NCBI RefSeq assembly: GCF_000227135.1
Contig: NC_018252.1
Coordinates: forward strand, 372,803-436,802
Length of the DNA stretch: 64,000 bases
Source of the DNA: Leishmania donovani
Taxonomy: Eukaryota; Euglenozoa; Kinetoplastea; Trypanosomatida; Trypanosomatidae
Reading direction: 5' to 3'
Part shown: in pieces, positions 40,098 through 49,300 of the stretch
Position numbering within the stretch: the stretch's first letter is position 1
How the letters are laid out: the number at the start of each line of letters is the position of its first letter
Translations under genes and position numbers: made by a program
Notes under the pieces: model-generated
What the model saw: the letters and a program-made list of their open reading frames with translations, nothing else
Database searches by the model: none
Told to the model about the DNA's origin: nothing

Positions 40098-40510
40098 CCC
40101 TAGCCGAAAAAAGGGGCTGGGGCAACCGCCACGCCGCGAAGGCGGCGGGAGAGGGAAGAAGGGGCAGTATGAAGAGCGCGCTTTAACGAAGACGAGGGGA
40201 TGGAGGGAGCGCCGGCTGCTGACGCTGCGCGTGCATGACGGCACCCTGCGCGCCAACCCTCTGGGAAGGGGGGAGCTGAGTGCGTACGTCGTGTTGTTCT
40301 TTTGGACGCGGAGGTCGGAGGAACAAAGGAGGACGACGAGGTTGGCGACGGCCGTGCGATGACACATAGGAGGAATAAGGTTGGCACGCACACGCGTGCT
40401 AAGAAATTAAGTCAGAAGGCACTACACTTGAACGGCAAGGCGGCCACCACTAGCGGCACGGTTCATGTAAGCACATGCAGGCGCACCCACCCACTCCGTG
40501 CGCGGCCCGC

Positions 40511-41752
40511 TTAGCTGTCCGTCGGGACAATAGCCTTGGCGGCGTTGCCGCGCAGGATATGGCGGATCGTCGGGATGCTGCAAACAAGCACCCACGCCAC
40601 CATCAGAGCGACAATGCCCCAGAAGGCTCTCAGGTCGGGATAGTCATCGGCCTGCCACGCCACCTTGCAGTTCATGCCGAAGATGGAGGCCAGGAGATTT
40701 AGCGGCAGGCAGATGACGGCGACCTGGCTGAGGATCTGCATCTTGAAGTCCATGTTCGCCGAGCTCTGCGACATGCGCATCGACACACCCGTCACGAAGT
40801 TCAGGTTCGCCTGATTCAAGATGTCACGCGCGTCGTCGAGGCGGTCCGCCATCTTCGTGTTCTTGTCCAGCGCCTCCTTGTAGATGGGCATGACGTGCAC
40901 CATGTCACACGCGACGAAGCTGCCGCGCATGGAGGGCGTCACCAACTCGCGCAGCAGTTTCTCCTTCATGTAGAGCAGGCCACGGAAGGAGGAGATGCGG
41001 CGGCGCAGAAGGGCAATACGCCGCAGCAGGTCCGGCTGGTCACGCACGCCCGGCGCGATGAGGAGCACCATCTCGTCGATGCAGTCCACCTCACTCAGTA
41101 GCGTCGTCGGGTCCGGCAGCATCATCTCACTGGAGTACGCGACCAGCGTGGCGAAGACGATGCTCGGCGTGAGCACGCTGTTCCCGAGGCTGGTCGTGTC
41201 CATCGGATTCATGCGCATTTCCAGGGCCCGCACCACCTCTTCCAGACCGAGGAACCTCTTGTCGTGCATCGTCACGATCAGCGTGTCCGTGATGAGCACC
41301 GAGCACCAGACAAAGCCACGAGCGGCGTCGAAGGCCTCGCCGCTGAAGTTGTCCTCGTCAACCGCGGCGGTCTCATCGGTGGTGTCGTACAGCGGATTGA
41401 TGGCGCAGCTCAGCACACCGTGAGCGTACTGCGCCAGGCTCGGCTGTAGCTCCACCACGTCACTCTCCGTCGGCCTCGCAACAGCATCCAGCACCGCCGA
41501 CGGGATGTTCACGCGCCACGGAAGGTCATTCAGGATGGCACGGCGCTCCTCCGGCGTCTCGCCCTCCACGTCCAGCCAGAGAGTGCTGTCCTGACTCACC
41601 TGCAAGTTCTTCAGCATCACGTCCTTGCGCACAAACCAGAAGGAGCCGCCGCTGCGGTTGACGGTGAGGTAGCGCTGGCGGGCGACGAGCGGCGACAACT
41701 GGTGTGCCTCAGCGACGCCAGAAGTGACGCCGTCCAGCTTGGAGCGCATCAT
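40511..41752 (-). CDS. CorA-like Mg2+ transporter
   Basis: The product is 413 residues, a member of the CorA/Mrs2 (2-TM-GxN) family of pentameric divalent-cation channels. The signature GMN sits at 359-361 in LNLLASIFGMNCKVAW, at the end of TM1 (about 338-358). TM2 is about 377-396 (FWGIVALMVAWVLVCSIPTI), followed by a short basic tail (IRHILRGNAAK) expected in the cytosol. Residues 30-330 form the cytosolic funnel, including the long stalk helix 295-335 (TKMADRLDDARDILNQANLN). The periplasmic/luminal loop after GMN (CKVAWQADDYPDLRA) is acidic but lacks the usual aromatic-Pro pattern. Mg2+ is the default substrate; other divalent metals cannot be excluded. A second ATG directly follows the first, so the start may be one codon later. 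It is the last gene of the - strand unit before the strand switch. Confidence 0.9.
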   Translation of the reverse strand: MMRSKLDGVTSGVAEAHQLSPLVARQRYLTVNRSGGSFWFVRKDVMLKNLQVSQDSTLWLDVEGETPEERRAILNDLPWRVNIPSAVLDAVARPTESDVVELQPSLAQYAHGVLSCAINPLYDTTDETAAVDEDNFSGEAFDAARGFVWCSVLITDTLIVTMHDKRFLGLEEVVRALEMRMNPMDTTSLGNSVLTPSIVFATLVAYSSEMMLPDPTTLLSEVDCIDEMVLLIAPGVRDQPDLLRRIALLRRRISSFRGLLYMKEKLLRELVTPSMRGSFVACDMVHVMPIYKEALDKNTKMADRLDDARDILNQANLNFVTGVSMRMSQSSANMDFKMQILSQVAVICLPLNLLASIFGMNCKVAWQADDYPDLRAFWGIVALMVAWVLVCSIPTIRHILRGNAAKAIVPTDS

Positions 41753-42520
41753 GGCGGAGCGGGGGGGGGTAGTCTGAGTGTCCGTTCTTCGTACTTTAGC
41801 TTGCGTATAGCGGTGCGGACGTTTTGCCCAGTCGCTGTCCTTTATGGCGGTCGGCGAAGGTGACGTGCGAGGAGGGGGCTGTCCTGATAACGATCAAGCC
41901 AAAGAAACGAAAGGAGGTGTATCTTCGGGGGTGCTTGGCAGTAGTGATGACTACACGGGTCCGGTTAGCGACAGGGCAGAGTATGTGCGTGTGTCGGCCT
42001 TGTGGCGTGTTCCGCAACGCAGACGCGGGCGGGAAAGAGGAGGGGAGTGTGGTGGGACGACTAGAGAGCTAATCGTCGCCGAAGCACGTCCATCTCACAT
42101 CCGTAACGGATCACACATGTACAGACGGACACGCGGGAGGGAAGATGGAACAGTCGGAGAGACTTAAAACAGGAACGAAAACAAGAAACAAGAAAACGTA
42201 CAACGAATGCGGGAAAAGAGAGGACAGGGGGGTCACAGCATAAGAAAGTGAGAGCGAGAGCGAGAAGGAAAGCGTATACAGCGGGGTGCGGGCACCACTG
42301 GCAGGTGATGTACCGAGTAAGAAGGACGGAGTGTGTAGGTGGAAGATGAGGGTTTGCGTTGTCGGTCATAGAGTCGTTCGTGCATTGTGTGGATATTGAA
42401 GGATAGGCAACAGTGGAGAAGGAAAGAGCGAGTGTGGAGTGGATAGATAACGGTATGGGGTTGATGCTGCCTTCGACGTCATAACTGGTGAGGACGGTGG
42501 GGGGGGGGGGGTAACAACAA
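41753..42520 (-). promoter_or_regulatory. 5' leader region of the CorA-like gene
   Basis: On the + strand this stretch is purine-rich (for example 42165-42270), so the - strand carries the pyrimidine tracts needed for trans-splicing of the CorA-like gene. There is a run of G at 42498-42510. No supported coding region. Confidence 0.4.
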
Positions 42521-43077
42521 TCAGTGGCCGCGCGACAGGTATCGCCTGCTGCGCGAAGCGTGTGCATAAGGCACGTGAAGCTCATCCGCAATACCGTCCT
42601 TCGATAGCCCATGACCTCTGAGCTGACTGCGTGTGCCGCCGTGGGGCTCTTGTGTTTTACCAACCTCCGTTTGCCTTTTTCGTACTTCGCTACTCAAGCG
42701 ATGTATCGCCACTGCCGCCACATTCAAGCGGTATGTATGCATTACTGGAGTACATCCGCACAACACGGTCCATGTTGTTTTCTCGGCTCGTCGTTGCAAC
42801 GGTGCCCCCGCTTTCATCTGTCGAACCCGTGCCTGAGCATCCGCATCCGCCGAGCGCTGTTGCGGAGCCGCGTGTGTAAGCGTGCACATCACGTACAAGG
42901 GAACGAGATGGAGAACGAACGTGTGCGGAAGAAGAGCGGTGGTAGGCGGAGCGGCTGGCGAGGAGACGCGGGGAGCTGTTTGCCGCCGGTTTACTCATGG
43001 CAGGATGCTGGTTGGCGTCTGCAGACCAGACGGTCGTCTCCAATCCCCACGTGCGGCGGCAGCCGCCGGCTGCGCAT
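42521..43077 (-). pseudogene. Coding-like segments in three frames, possible decayed or small gene
   Basis: On the - strand, a T-run ending in TTTTTTAG near 43100 looks like a splice acceptor. The first ATG after it (43077) gives only 28 codons. A second ATG in another frame (42998) gives 102 codons beginning MSKPAANSSPRLLASRSAYH and containing NNMDRVVRMYSSNAYIPLE. A third frame continues to 42521 with RLSSEVRKRQTEVGKTQEPH. Third-position GC of the 102-codon ORF is only about 56 percent, lower than neighbours. This may be a small real gene, a frameshifted pseudogene or chance. I cannot choose from the sequence. Confidence 0.25.
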
Positions 43078-43763
43078 CACCCCACCCCTACTGCTCTGCT
43101 AAAAAACAGACACATACGCACATAGGTGAAGAAAGCTAAGAGAGATGCATCGGAATGGCAGTGCGGCGGCGGCGGCGAGGCGAGGCGCCGCCGCGTCCTC
43201 TCGCATGCCTGCTCTCGAGTACCGCCATAGCAGCACGAGGAGAGCGCCGCACGCACGCCCACACGGGCCACACAGCCGGATGAGAGCAACAACAAAGAAC
43301 ACAGGGACGAGACGGAACAAAGGAAGCCCACAAAATGAAAGAAAACACGACGAGTGCACGCCTGCGCACGTGCGCGTGTGCGTCATGCACACTAAAGTTC
43401 GCGACAACGACGCCACCGACAACGATAATGATGCAATCACCATCAACGCAACAACAGCAGCGACGGCAACAGAGAAGGAGGGGAGGGGAGGGGAAGGGAG
43501 GGGGAGCGAACAGAAGGGACTCGGCAGCCGCACAACCGTAGTGGCAAAGCCAATATACAGATGTATCTATATATATATATAACGCGACGACAGAAAACAG
43601 AGAGGAATCCCCGTAGAACGCGCTGCATGCCGCTGGCCGCACTGATGTTTAAAGCCGCTCCCAACCACCATCACCACCACACATCATCCTGCATCCCTCT
43701 TCCACGTCAGCAAGAACACGGGGTCTCTTCGCGCCTTCCTCACCAGACAAACGCACACACCCG
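43078..43763 (-). other. 3' flank of the DnaJ gene, no gene seen
   Basis: This is a purine- and A-rich + strand (pyrimidine-rich on the transcribed sense strand), with a short (TA)n run at 43569-43580 and a CAC-rich patch near 43665-43685. No convincing coding region. Confidence 0.5.
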
Positions 43764-44954
43764 CTAGGCGAAGTGCTCCTGGAAGAGCGCACGCTGCTCC
43801 GCCGTCAACGCTGCGGGCAGCAGCACGTTATAAGTGATGTAGAGGTCGCCCCGCTCAGATGGCACGTGATGCCGCGGCATGCCTTCCCCTGCTATGCGTA
43901 CCTGCTGCGTGTTCTGCATTACACCGTCCCAGTGCAGCTCCACATTGTGTCCATCCAGGTGTGTGAAGGTTTTTTTGAAGCCTAGCAGCGCCTCCTTCAG
44001 CGTGATGCTCACGTTTGCGTAGAGGTCGTTGCCACTGCGACGGAACACCGGATGCGGCGCGCTGACCACCGTCAGCAGCACGTCGCCGGGCACCTGGCCA
44101 GGTGCCTGGTCCGCCTCTAACTCGTACGTCAGCACGTGCCCTTCCGGTAAACCCTCCTCGATGTCCACGCTCAGCACCGCCTCTCCAGGGAGCACCATCT
44201 TGCCACGGCACACCGGGCACATGTGCGCCACATGCGTGCCCTTGCCCTGGCAGTGCGGGCAGACCTGCTCCATCTGCTGCACAAAGCCGGGTGCAATCTG
44301 CACTCGCTGCACCAGGCGGCCGCGGCCCTGGCAGTGTGGACACTTCACCACGTCCTCGCCGCTGCGCGCGCCGGTGCCCTTGCACGCACGGCATATCTTG
44401 CGCTTGGCAAACCTGGACGTGTGGGCAGCGCCGCGGTAGACGTCCTCGAGCGGCACCACCATCAGCAGCTCCATGTCCTTACCGCGTTCCGCGTCGGCCT
44501 GCTGGCCAACACCGAAAAAGGCGAAGAAGGGGTTCATCTGCTGCTGCTGCTGCTGCGGTTTCTCCAGCCTCGTCACACCATCGATGCCGAGAATGTCGTA
44601 GATTTTGCGCTTGCGGCGGTCACCGAGGATCTCGTATGCGCGCTGCACTCGCTGGTACACGAGGCGGTACGAGTCCTGATCGCCAGTGGCGACATCGGGG
44701 TGGTATTTCTTTGAAAGCCGCCGAAAGGCATTCTTGATATCGCGCTCGGTGGCATCCTCCCGTGCCTCATCAAGGCCGAGCACGGCGTAGAAGTCGTCCT
44801 CCGGCAGTCGTAGCACGGCATCGACGGCCTTCGCGTCCTCGTCACGCGGATCGGCAGCACCCGCCATGTGCACCGGCACCTCCGCAACGAAGGCCGCCAC
44901 CCACACCAGGACCAGCAACGCCGCCACCACCCGTGTTATGTGCCGGCCTCGCAT
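43764..44954 (-). CDS. Type-I DnaJ (Hsp40) co-chaperone with signal peptide, probably ER-luminal
   Basis: The product is 396 residues from the only in-frame ATG of the 5' part (44954). Residues 4-34 (HITRVVAALLVLVWVAAFVA) are a signal peptide or signal anchor. The J domain spans about 54-123, with HPD at 85-87 in SKKYHPDVATG. A short Gln/Phe/Gly-bearing linker follows (QQQQQQMNPFFAFFGVG). The zinc-binding region has all four CxxC pairs: C188/C191, C205/C208, C232/C235 and C246/C249. The C-terminal substrate-binding domains run from about 260, with the typical GDVLLTVVSAPHPVFRRSGN. This makes it a full type A DnaJ that stimulates Hsp70; with the signal peptide it corresponds to yeast Scj1-type ER proteins acting with BiP. 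There is no KDEL-like end (it finishes EHFA), so retention would need another means. Mitochondrial targeting is less likely given the hydrophobic segment. Confidence 0.92.
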   Translation of the reverse strand: MRGRHITRVVAALLVLVWVAAFVAEVPVHMAGAADPRDEDAKAVDAVLRLPEDDFYAVLGLDEAREDATERDIKNAFRRLSKKYHPDVATGDQDSYRLVYQRVQRAYEILGDRRKRKIYDILGIDGVTRLEKPQQQQQQMNPFFAFFGVGQQADAERGKDMELLMVVPLEDVYRGAAHTSRFAKRKICRACKGTGARSGEDVVKCPHCQGRGRLVQRVQIAPGFVQQMEQVCPHCQGKGTHVAHMCPVCRGKMVLPGEAVLSVDIEEGLPEGHVLTYELEADQAPGQVPGDVLLTVVSAPHPVFRRSGNDLYANVSITLKEALLGFKKTFTHLDGHNVELHWDGVMQNTQQVRIAGEGMPRHHVPSERGDLYITYNVLLPAALTAEQRALFQEHFA

Positions 44955-46308
44955 CGTATGAGGGGATTCCGTCCACGCAAGAAAACGAAAGGGATGAGTC
45001 CAGGGAAAGGGAAAGAGCACGAGCACGGAAGGAACGATGACGAGCGCGTGGCAAAGAGAAGAGATGCGCCCGGGGAAGGGGGGAGAGGGGAAGGGGGGAG
45101 AGGGGAGAGGGGACGGCGAGGAAAGGAGCTGGCAACGATTTTCCGCCAAGCTACCTCAGTCGTCCTGTCGTCGTCGTCGTACTTCCACACAAGGCGCTGA
45201 GCACGTTAGAGGCGGATGAGTGCGTCTGTTCGGGAGGGAGGAAAAGAATATGTTATGTGCTCTTGAGGGTCACCTATGTGCACCCCACACCCCCACGACT
45301 GCCGCTGTGTTCGAGTGTGCACGGTGGGCGCCCAGAAGGGCAGCGGGAGACAGAGGGAGAGGGGAGTGAGGGGGTATCACAGAAGACGCAGCCACAGTGG
45401 ATAGTGAGGAGAAGAGGGGGTGCGAGGGGTGCGGCAAGCTGTCTATGTGTGCGTCTGTGCGTACCTTTATGTGTGTGTGTGTGTGTGTGTGTTCAGGGCC
45501 TGCTGGGTGATGAGGCAATTTGTCGAGGTCCCACGCGTGCAATGAGAGAGACATGCGCACACGCGCACACACAGGAAAAACGATACGACGACGTGGCCAA
45601 AGAGGAGGAGACAAGAGAAGGACACGAAGGCGTGTGCAGGGATGCGTGCGTGTTGCATGTGCTTGGCAAGGAATGGAAAGCGACGAGTGCGTTGTTGTCC
45701 TCTGCGGCGGGCGAGAAGAGGGGGGAGAGGAGACACGACTGGCGTTGCGCGGAGGAGCACCCAAGGGAGTGGGAACGAGGAAACTCTGGGTGACGGAGTG
45801 GGCTGATGGTTGGCAGCACCAGCTGCACAGGTACGCTGGCGCACCTATCCCCAGCCTTTGGACACGCTCGTGCCTCTTCCACCCCCATTCACGCTCACCT
45901 TTTTGGGCACAGTCGATGCGGCCGCACATGGGTCGTCGGTCGCTGCCCCTACGCGGGTGTGGGTGTCAACGTTTCACGCTCGCTGTCGCTCGTTGCGGAC
46001 CTGTTGCTGCTCTTTGTTTGCCTCTTTGGTCTTTCTATGGGGTTGGCGCTGAGCGTACCCTGCCGTTGCCCCCTCAGGGCGGGGCGGGGCGGCGCGGGGG
46101 GACGGTGAATGAACGGGGAAGGAAGGAATAGCACACACATTTTGGAAACACAGCGGGAGGTAACGCAAAAATACACACATGCATATATATCGACACGCAC
46201 ATGCGAAGAGGGGGCATACCGAAGGGGTGGGGGAGAGACAGGCAGGAGGGGGGGGGCACAGCCCACGTCCCAGCAACAAAACTTCTCATCTCACTGCCTC
46301 GCACGGCG
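44955..46308 (-). promoter_or_regulatory. Intergenic region between giant gene and DnaJ gene
   Basis: On the - sense strand this holds the 3' UTR of the giant gene and the DnaJ leader. A very strong pyrimidine tract (purine on +, 45077-45130) lies about 120 bases before the DnaJ ATG. No AG is found between the tract's 3' end and the ATG, so the acceptor is probably the AG at about 45128-45129, fed by more upstream pyrimidines, or inside the tract. An AC run (GT on +, 45471-45492) is present. No additional gene seen. Confidence 0.45.
45471..45492. repeat. (GT)11 microsatellite
   Basis: Perfect GT run on the + strand, that is AC in the sense of the surrounding - strand genes. Confidence 0.9.
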
Positions 46309-49300
46309 TCAATGTGTGCGCGTACGTGTCTGTGAAGAAGGTGCAGAGTATGCGGGCAGAGACGGCAGCTGCTGCTGGCGCTCACAGACGCACGCCACCA
46401 GCACCGACGCCACATCAGACGCCGGGTGCGCAAACCACGGTTCGACGCACTCGCAGAAGGCGCGGTACGCGTCGGGTGCGGAAGCCTTCGTGGCGAAAGG
46501 CGACTGATCGTGCGCCACCGCTGGTACCGTGTGCAACGCCGGCGCAGTCATGCCCCCTGCGACGCAAAGTACCATGGTTGTCAGCCCAGGGTCAGAGGGC
46601 ACCGCCGCCCCATCATCGAGGGTCTCTTCAGCGCCGCATACGGCGGCAGCCACCTCCACTGCGGAGTAGGTGTGCAGCTGCGACAAGAAGCGGCCGGCAA
46701 GCGGGGTCGCGAGCTCGACGGGCAGCTGCACTCGCCTCCACGCGCTGTGCACCGGCACATCCTCGACGGCGCCGCTGCGGCCGTGTTGGAGGACACCCGG
46801 CACGGGTGTCCAAATCCACAGAAGTTGCGCTGGCGGTACCAGGACTGTGGGACAAGATGGTGTTATGGTAGCCCCTCCAAAGACGAAGTAGCTGCGGGGC
46901 TGCCGCGCGCCGCCGGTGCCGGGAACTGGGGTCACACAATGGCCGTAGCGCGCCACGGGCCACTCGCCTTGCACGTCACCGGTGTTGGGCTCGTACTGCG
47001 CAGACCATGTCCCCTGCACAGTGTCGTAGATGTGCACAGCCGACGTCGCAACAGGCGCGTCATCGTCTGTCCCGGTAGGTGCCATCAACCCTCCAAACAC
47101 AGCCACATATCGATCTCCGCAGGTCACCGCCACGTGGCAAGCCAGTCGGGGCGGCGCGGCAAGCAAGCGCCTTGTCGCCTCTGCCGCGTCCGTGGAGTCT
47201 TCCGCCTGCGAGGATGGCCAGGGTGCATCCACCGGCGGAGCTGGAAAGCCGTCGTTCAGGCACTGAACGGACTGCACCACCTCACACCAGCGCAGGGAGG
47301 CCGAGGTCGGTACGTTGCCTGCTTTGCACGGCGCGCTGGATACAGAGGTGCTCGCGCAACGTAATGCGCACTCCGCCAGAGGTGTGGGAGATAGGCGGTC
47401 GCCCGTGGCATCGTTGTCGCGGCCGTGGGTGACGGCTTGACGCACTTCGCGCCGTCGGCGCTCCACAAGCCGCGCTGTGCCCACTAGCGCTGCGAGCGTT
47501 GAGGGCAGTGTTGTCGCCCCCGCTGGAGATATCCAGCCGCCAAGCAGCCAAATCCGGCCCCCCACCAGCGTCGCGCTGTGAAACAGCCGTGAGGCAGCGT
47601 TCGTACTGGGAGAGGCAGCAGGGAGCGACCCGGTGACGCAAGCGTGCGCCTCGCAGCGCCACCCCGGCGTCGTCGCCTGCCCATCCTGCGCAGCCGCTGC
47701 GCAACTCAGGAAGTGAGACCTGTAGAGGTCGTAGTCGAACTGGCAAGAGGCTGTGCACGAGTCAAGTCCGGGTGTGGGTGGAGGTGGTGAGGGTTGTGCG
47801 GCCACCCTCGTGGCAGGCGTCGGCACAAGGGGCTGGCGGCGCCGGCGGCCCGGATTCGTGTGATGGGCGGCAGATCGCAAGAGCGGTGGGACTGGCTCAA
47901 CAGCTCCGCGGCCAGAGTTGGCTCCACCTGCACTGCCCTGCACCTTCAAGGCGTGGCAGGCTCCGTGGCGAGTGTGTTGCGCGCAGCGACGGCGCAGGCC
48001 ACCGCTAACCCACGTGCACGCCGATCCGTCTGTGGCGATGTAGGACACAGAGGCGCTGCCTAAAAGACCCGCCAGCGACGCGGGCAGGCTCATGCTCTGC
48101 AGGCGAGCTCCCTCGTCCTCAGAGCACCAGTCTAGTCGGAGGCGCTGAGCATTGCGCAAGATGGTGCGGCCGGCGTGAAGGTGCGACGCCAACGAGGGTG
48201 CGTGCGAGGGGTTACATGCGGCAGCGCCACCACTGCGCTGCAGCGGTGGTCCGTTGGAGAGAAGTGTCCACACGGGAACTCGAACTTCGCCGGTCTGTTC
48301 GTCGACAAGCCACGCCTGCACTTCGACAGACATGGAAGCGTCGCTTGTGCCGCCGCTGAGCCCGCCCCCGCTGCAACGTTGACCGGGGCACGGCACGGCA
48401 TCCGTGCCGTCATGAGTACTGACCCGCCGCGCCATTCGCCTTCGCAGCGTCGTCCACAGCGTCTGAGAAAGCCGCGTGGGACCGCCCTTGTTGTTGCCGC
48501 CGGCGGACAACGCGGCAACGCGCCTTGCTGTTGACGAAGGAACGCTATCCAGCACGGCAAACGTGTCCACGCGGATCACTATGGGCGGAACGCGCAGGAG
48601 CTGATACGGCCTCCGCGACACCCACATCTGCGAAAGCTGGCGCAGCGTCACGCGTGGCTCTCCGGCGGCGATGGTGCAAACGCGCTTGTTGAGCTCACTC
48701 CCCTGTTCGTGAAGATGATAATCGGCTGCCGCTGATGCGGCAAGGGCCTCCTCCGTGCGCTGGAGAACAGACAAGCTGCGACGACGCTGATCGGCTTGCA
48801 CGGCCCGGGAAGCCTGCAATGCGGCCACCTGAGCCATGCTTGGTGCCGTAAAGATCAACAGATCGAACGAAAACGTCAAAGAGGGCTGCGGCTCACCCCT
48901 CGCCCCTTCTCCTGGGGCGATAGCAGAGGTGGACGCGTCACATCCACCGCGAGGCAGCGCAGCCTCAGCGGTCACAGGCAGCCGCACCGAGAGAGGCGCG
49001 TAAAGCCGCCACCCACTCTCCACTCTGCCCTCTGCAACGTCCCACACCACTTCCTTCGAGCTCGAGCAGCCAAGGCGAAGCTGTCCACGCCCAACCACGG
49101 TGCCCGCGACGACACCGCCGCCGCCCCCGGGCAGCCGGCCCTGGGAGTCTGCCGCAGCGCTGTCGCCCTCCTCCGTCTTCTCGTCTGCCAGCACCAAAAC
49201 TATCTCCACCAAGGTGGTGGTCATCGTCGTCTCCGTGGCATGGGCCGCAGGCACGGCGGCGGACGTGTGTGCCGCACTGCAGCCCTCCATCGCCTCCTCC

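Larger units (their letters stand above)
38059..40510. other. Convergent strand-switch region
   Basis: All supported genes to the left are on + and all to the right are on -, so both transcription units end here. The region holds a GT run (38233-38258), T- and C-rich tracts on its left half, a poly-C run at about 39980-40010, a 15-base gap and a 26-bp tandem repeat. In kinetoplastids such convergent regions are where RNA polymerase II terminates and where base J and H3V are enriched (family knowledge, not visible here). I found no tRNA or other RNA gene by eye. The ORFs present run through the gap or repeats. Confidence 0.8.

Noticed and set aside
39691..40362. 223-codon + ORF through the small gap at the strand switch
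   Set aside because: It reads through poly-C, N and a 26-bp repeat and has no protein-like core.
38059..40510. tRNA or other RNA gene at the strand switch
   Set aside because: I looked for A-box/B-box-like pairs (ggttcga...) on both strands and found none convincing.
42061..42663. 200-codon - strand ORF upstream of the CorA gene
   Set aside because: Cys/Leu/Phe-rich translation of pyrimidine-rich leader; no motif.
44955..45149. 65-codon upstream extension of the DnaJ frame
   Set aside because: It begins with a non-ATG codon and translates the pyrimidine tract; the ATG at 44954 gives a proper signal peptide.
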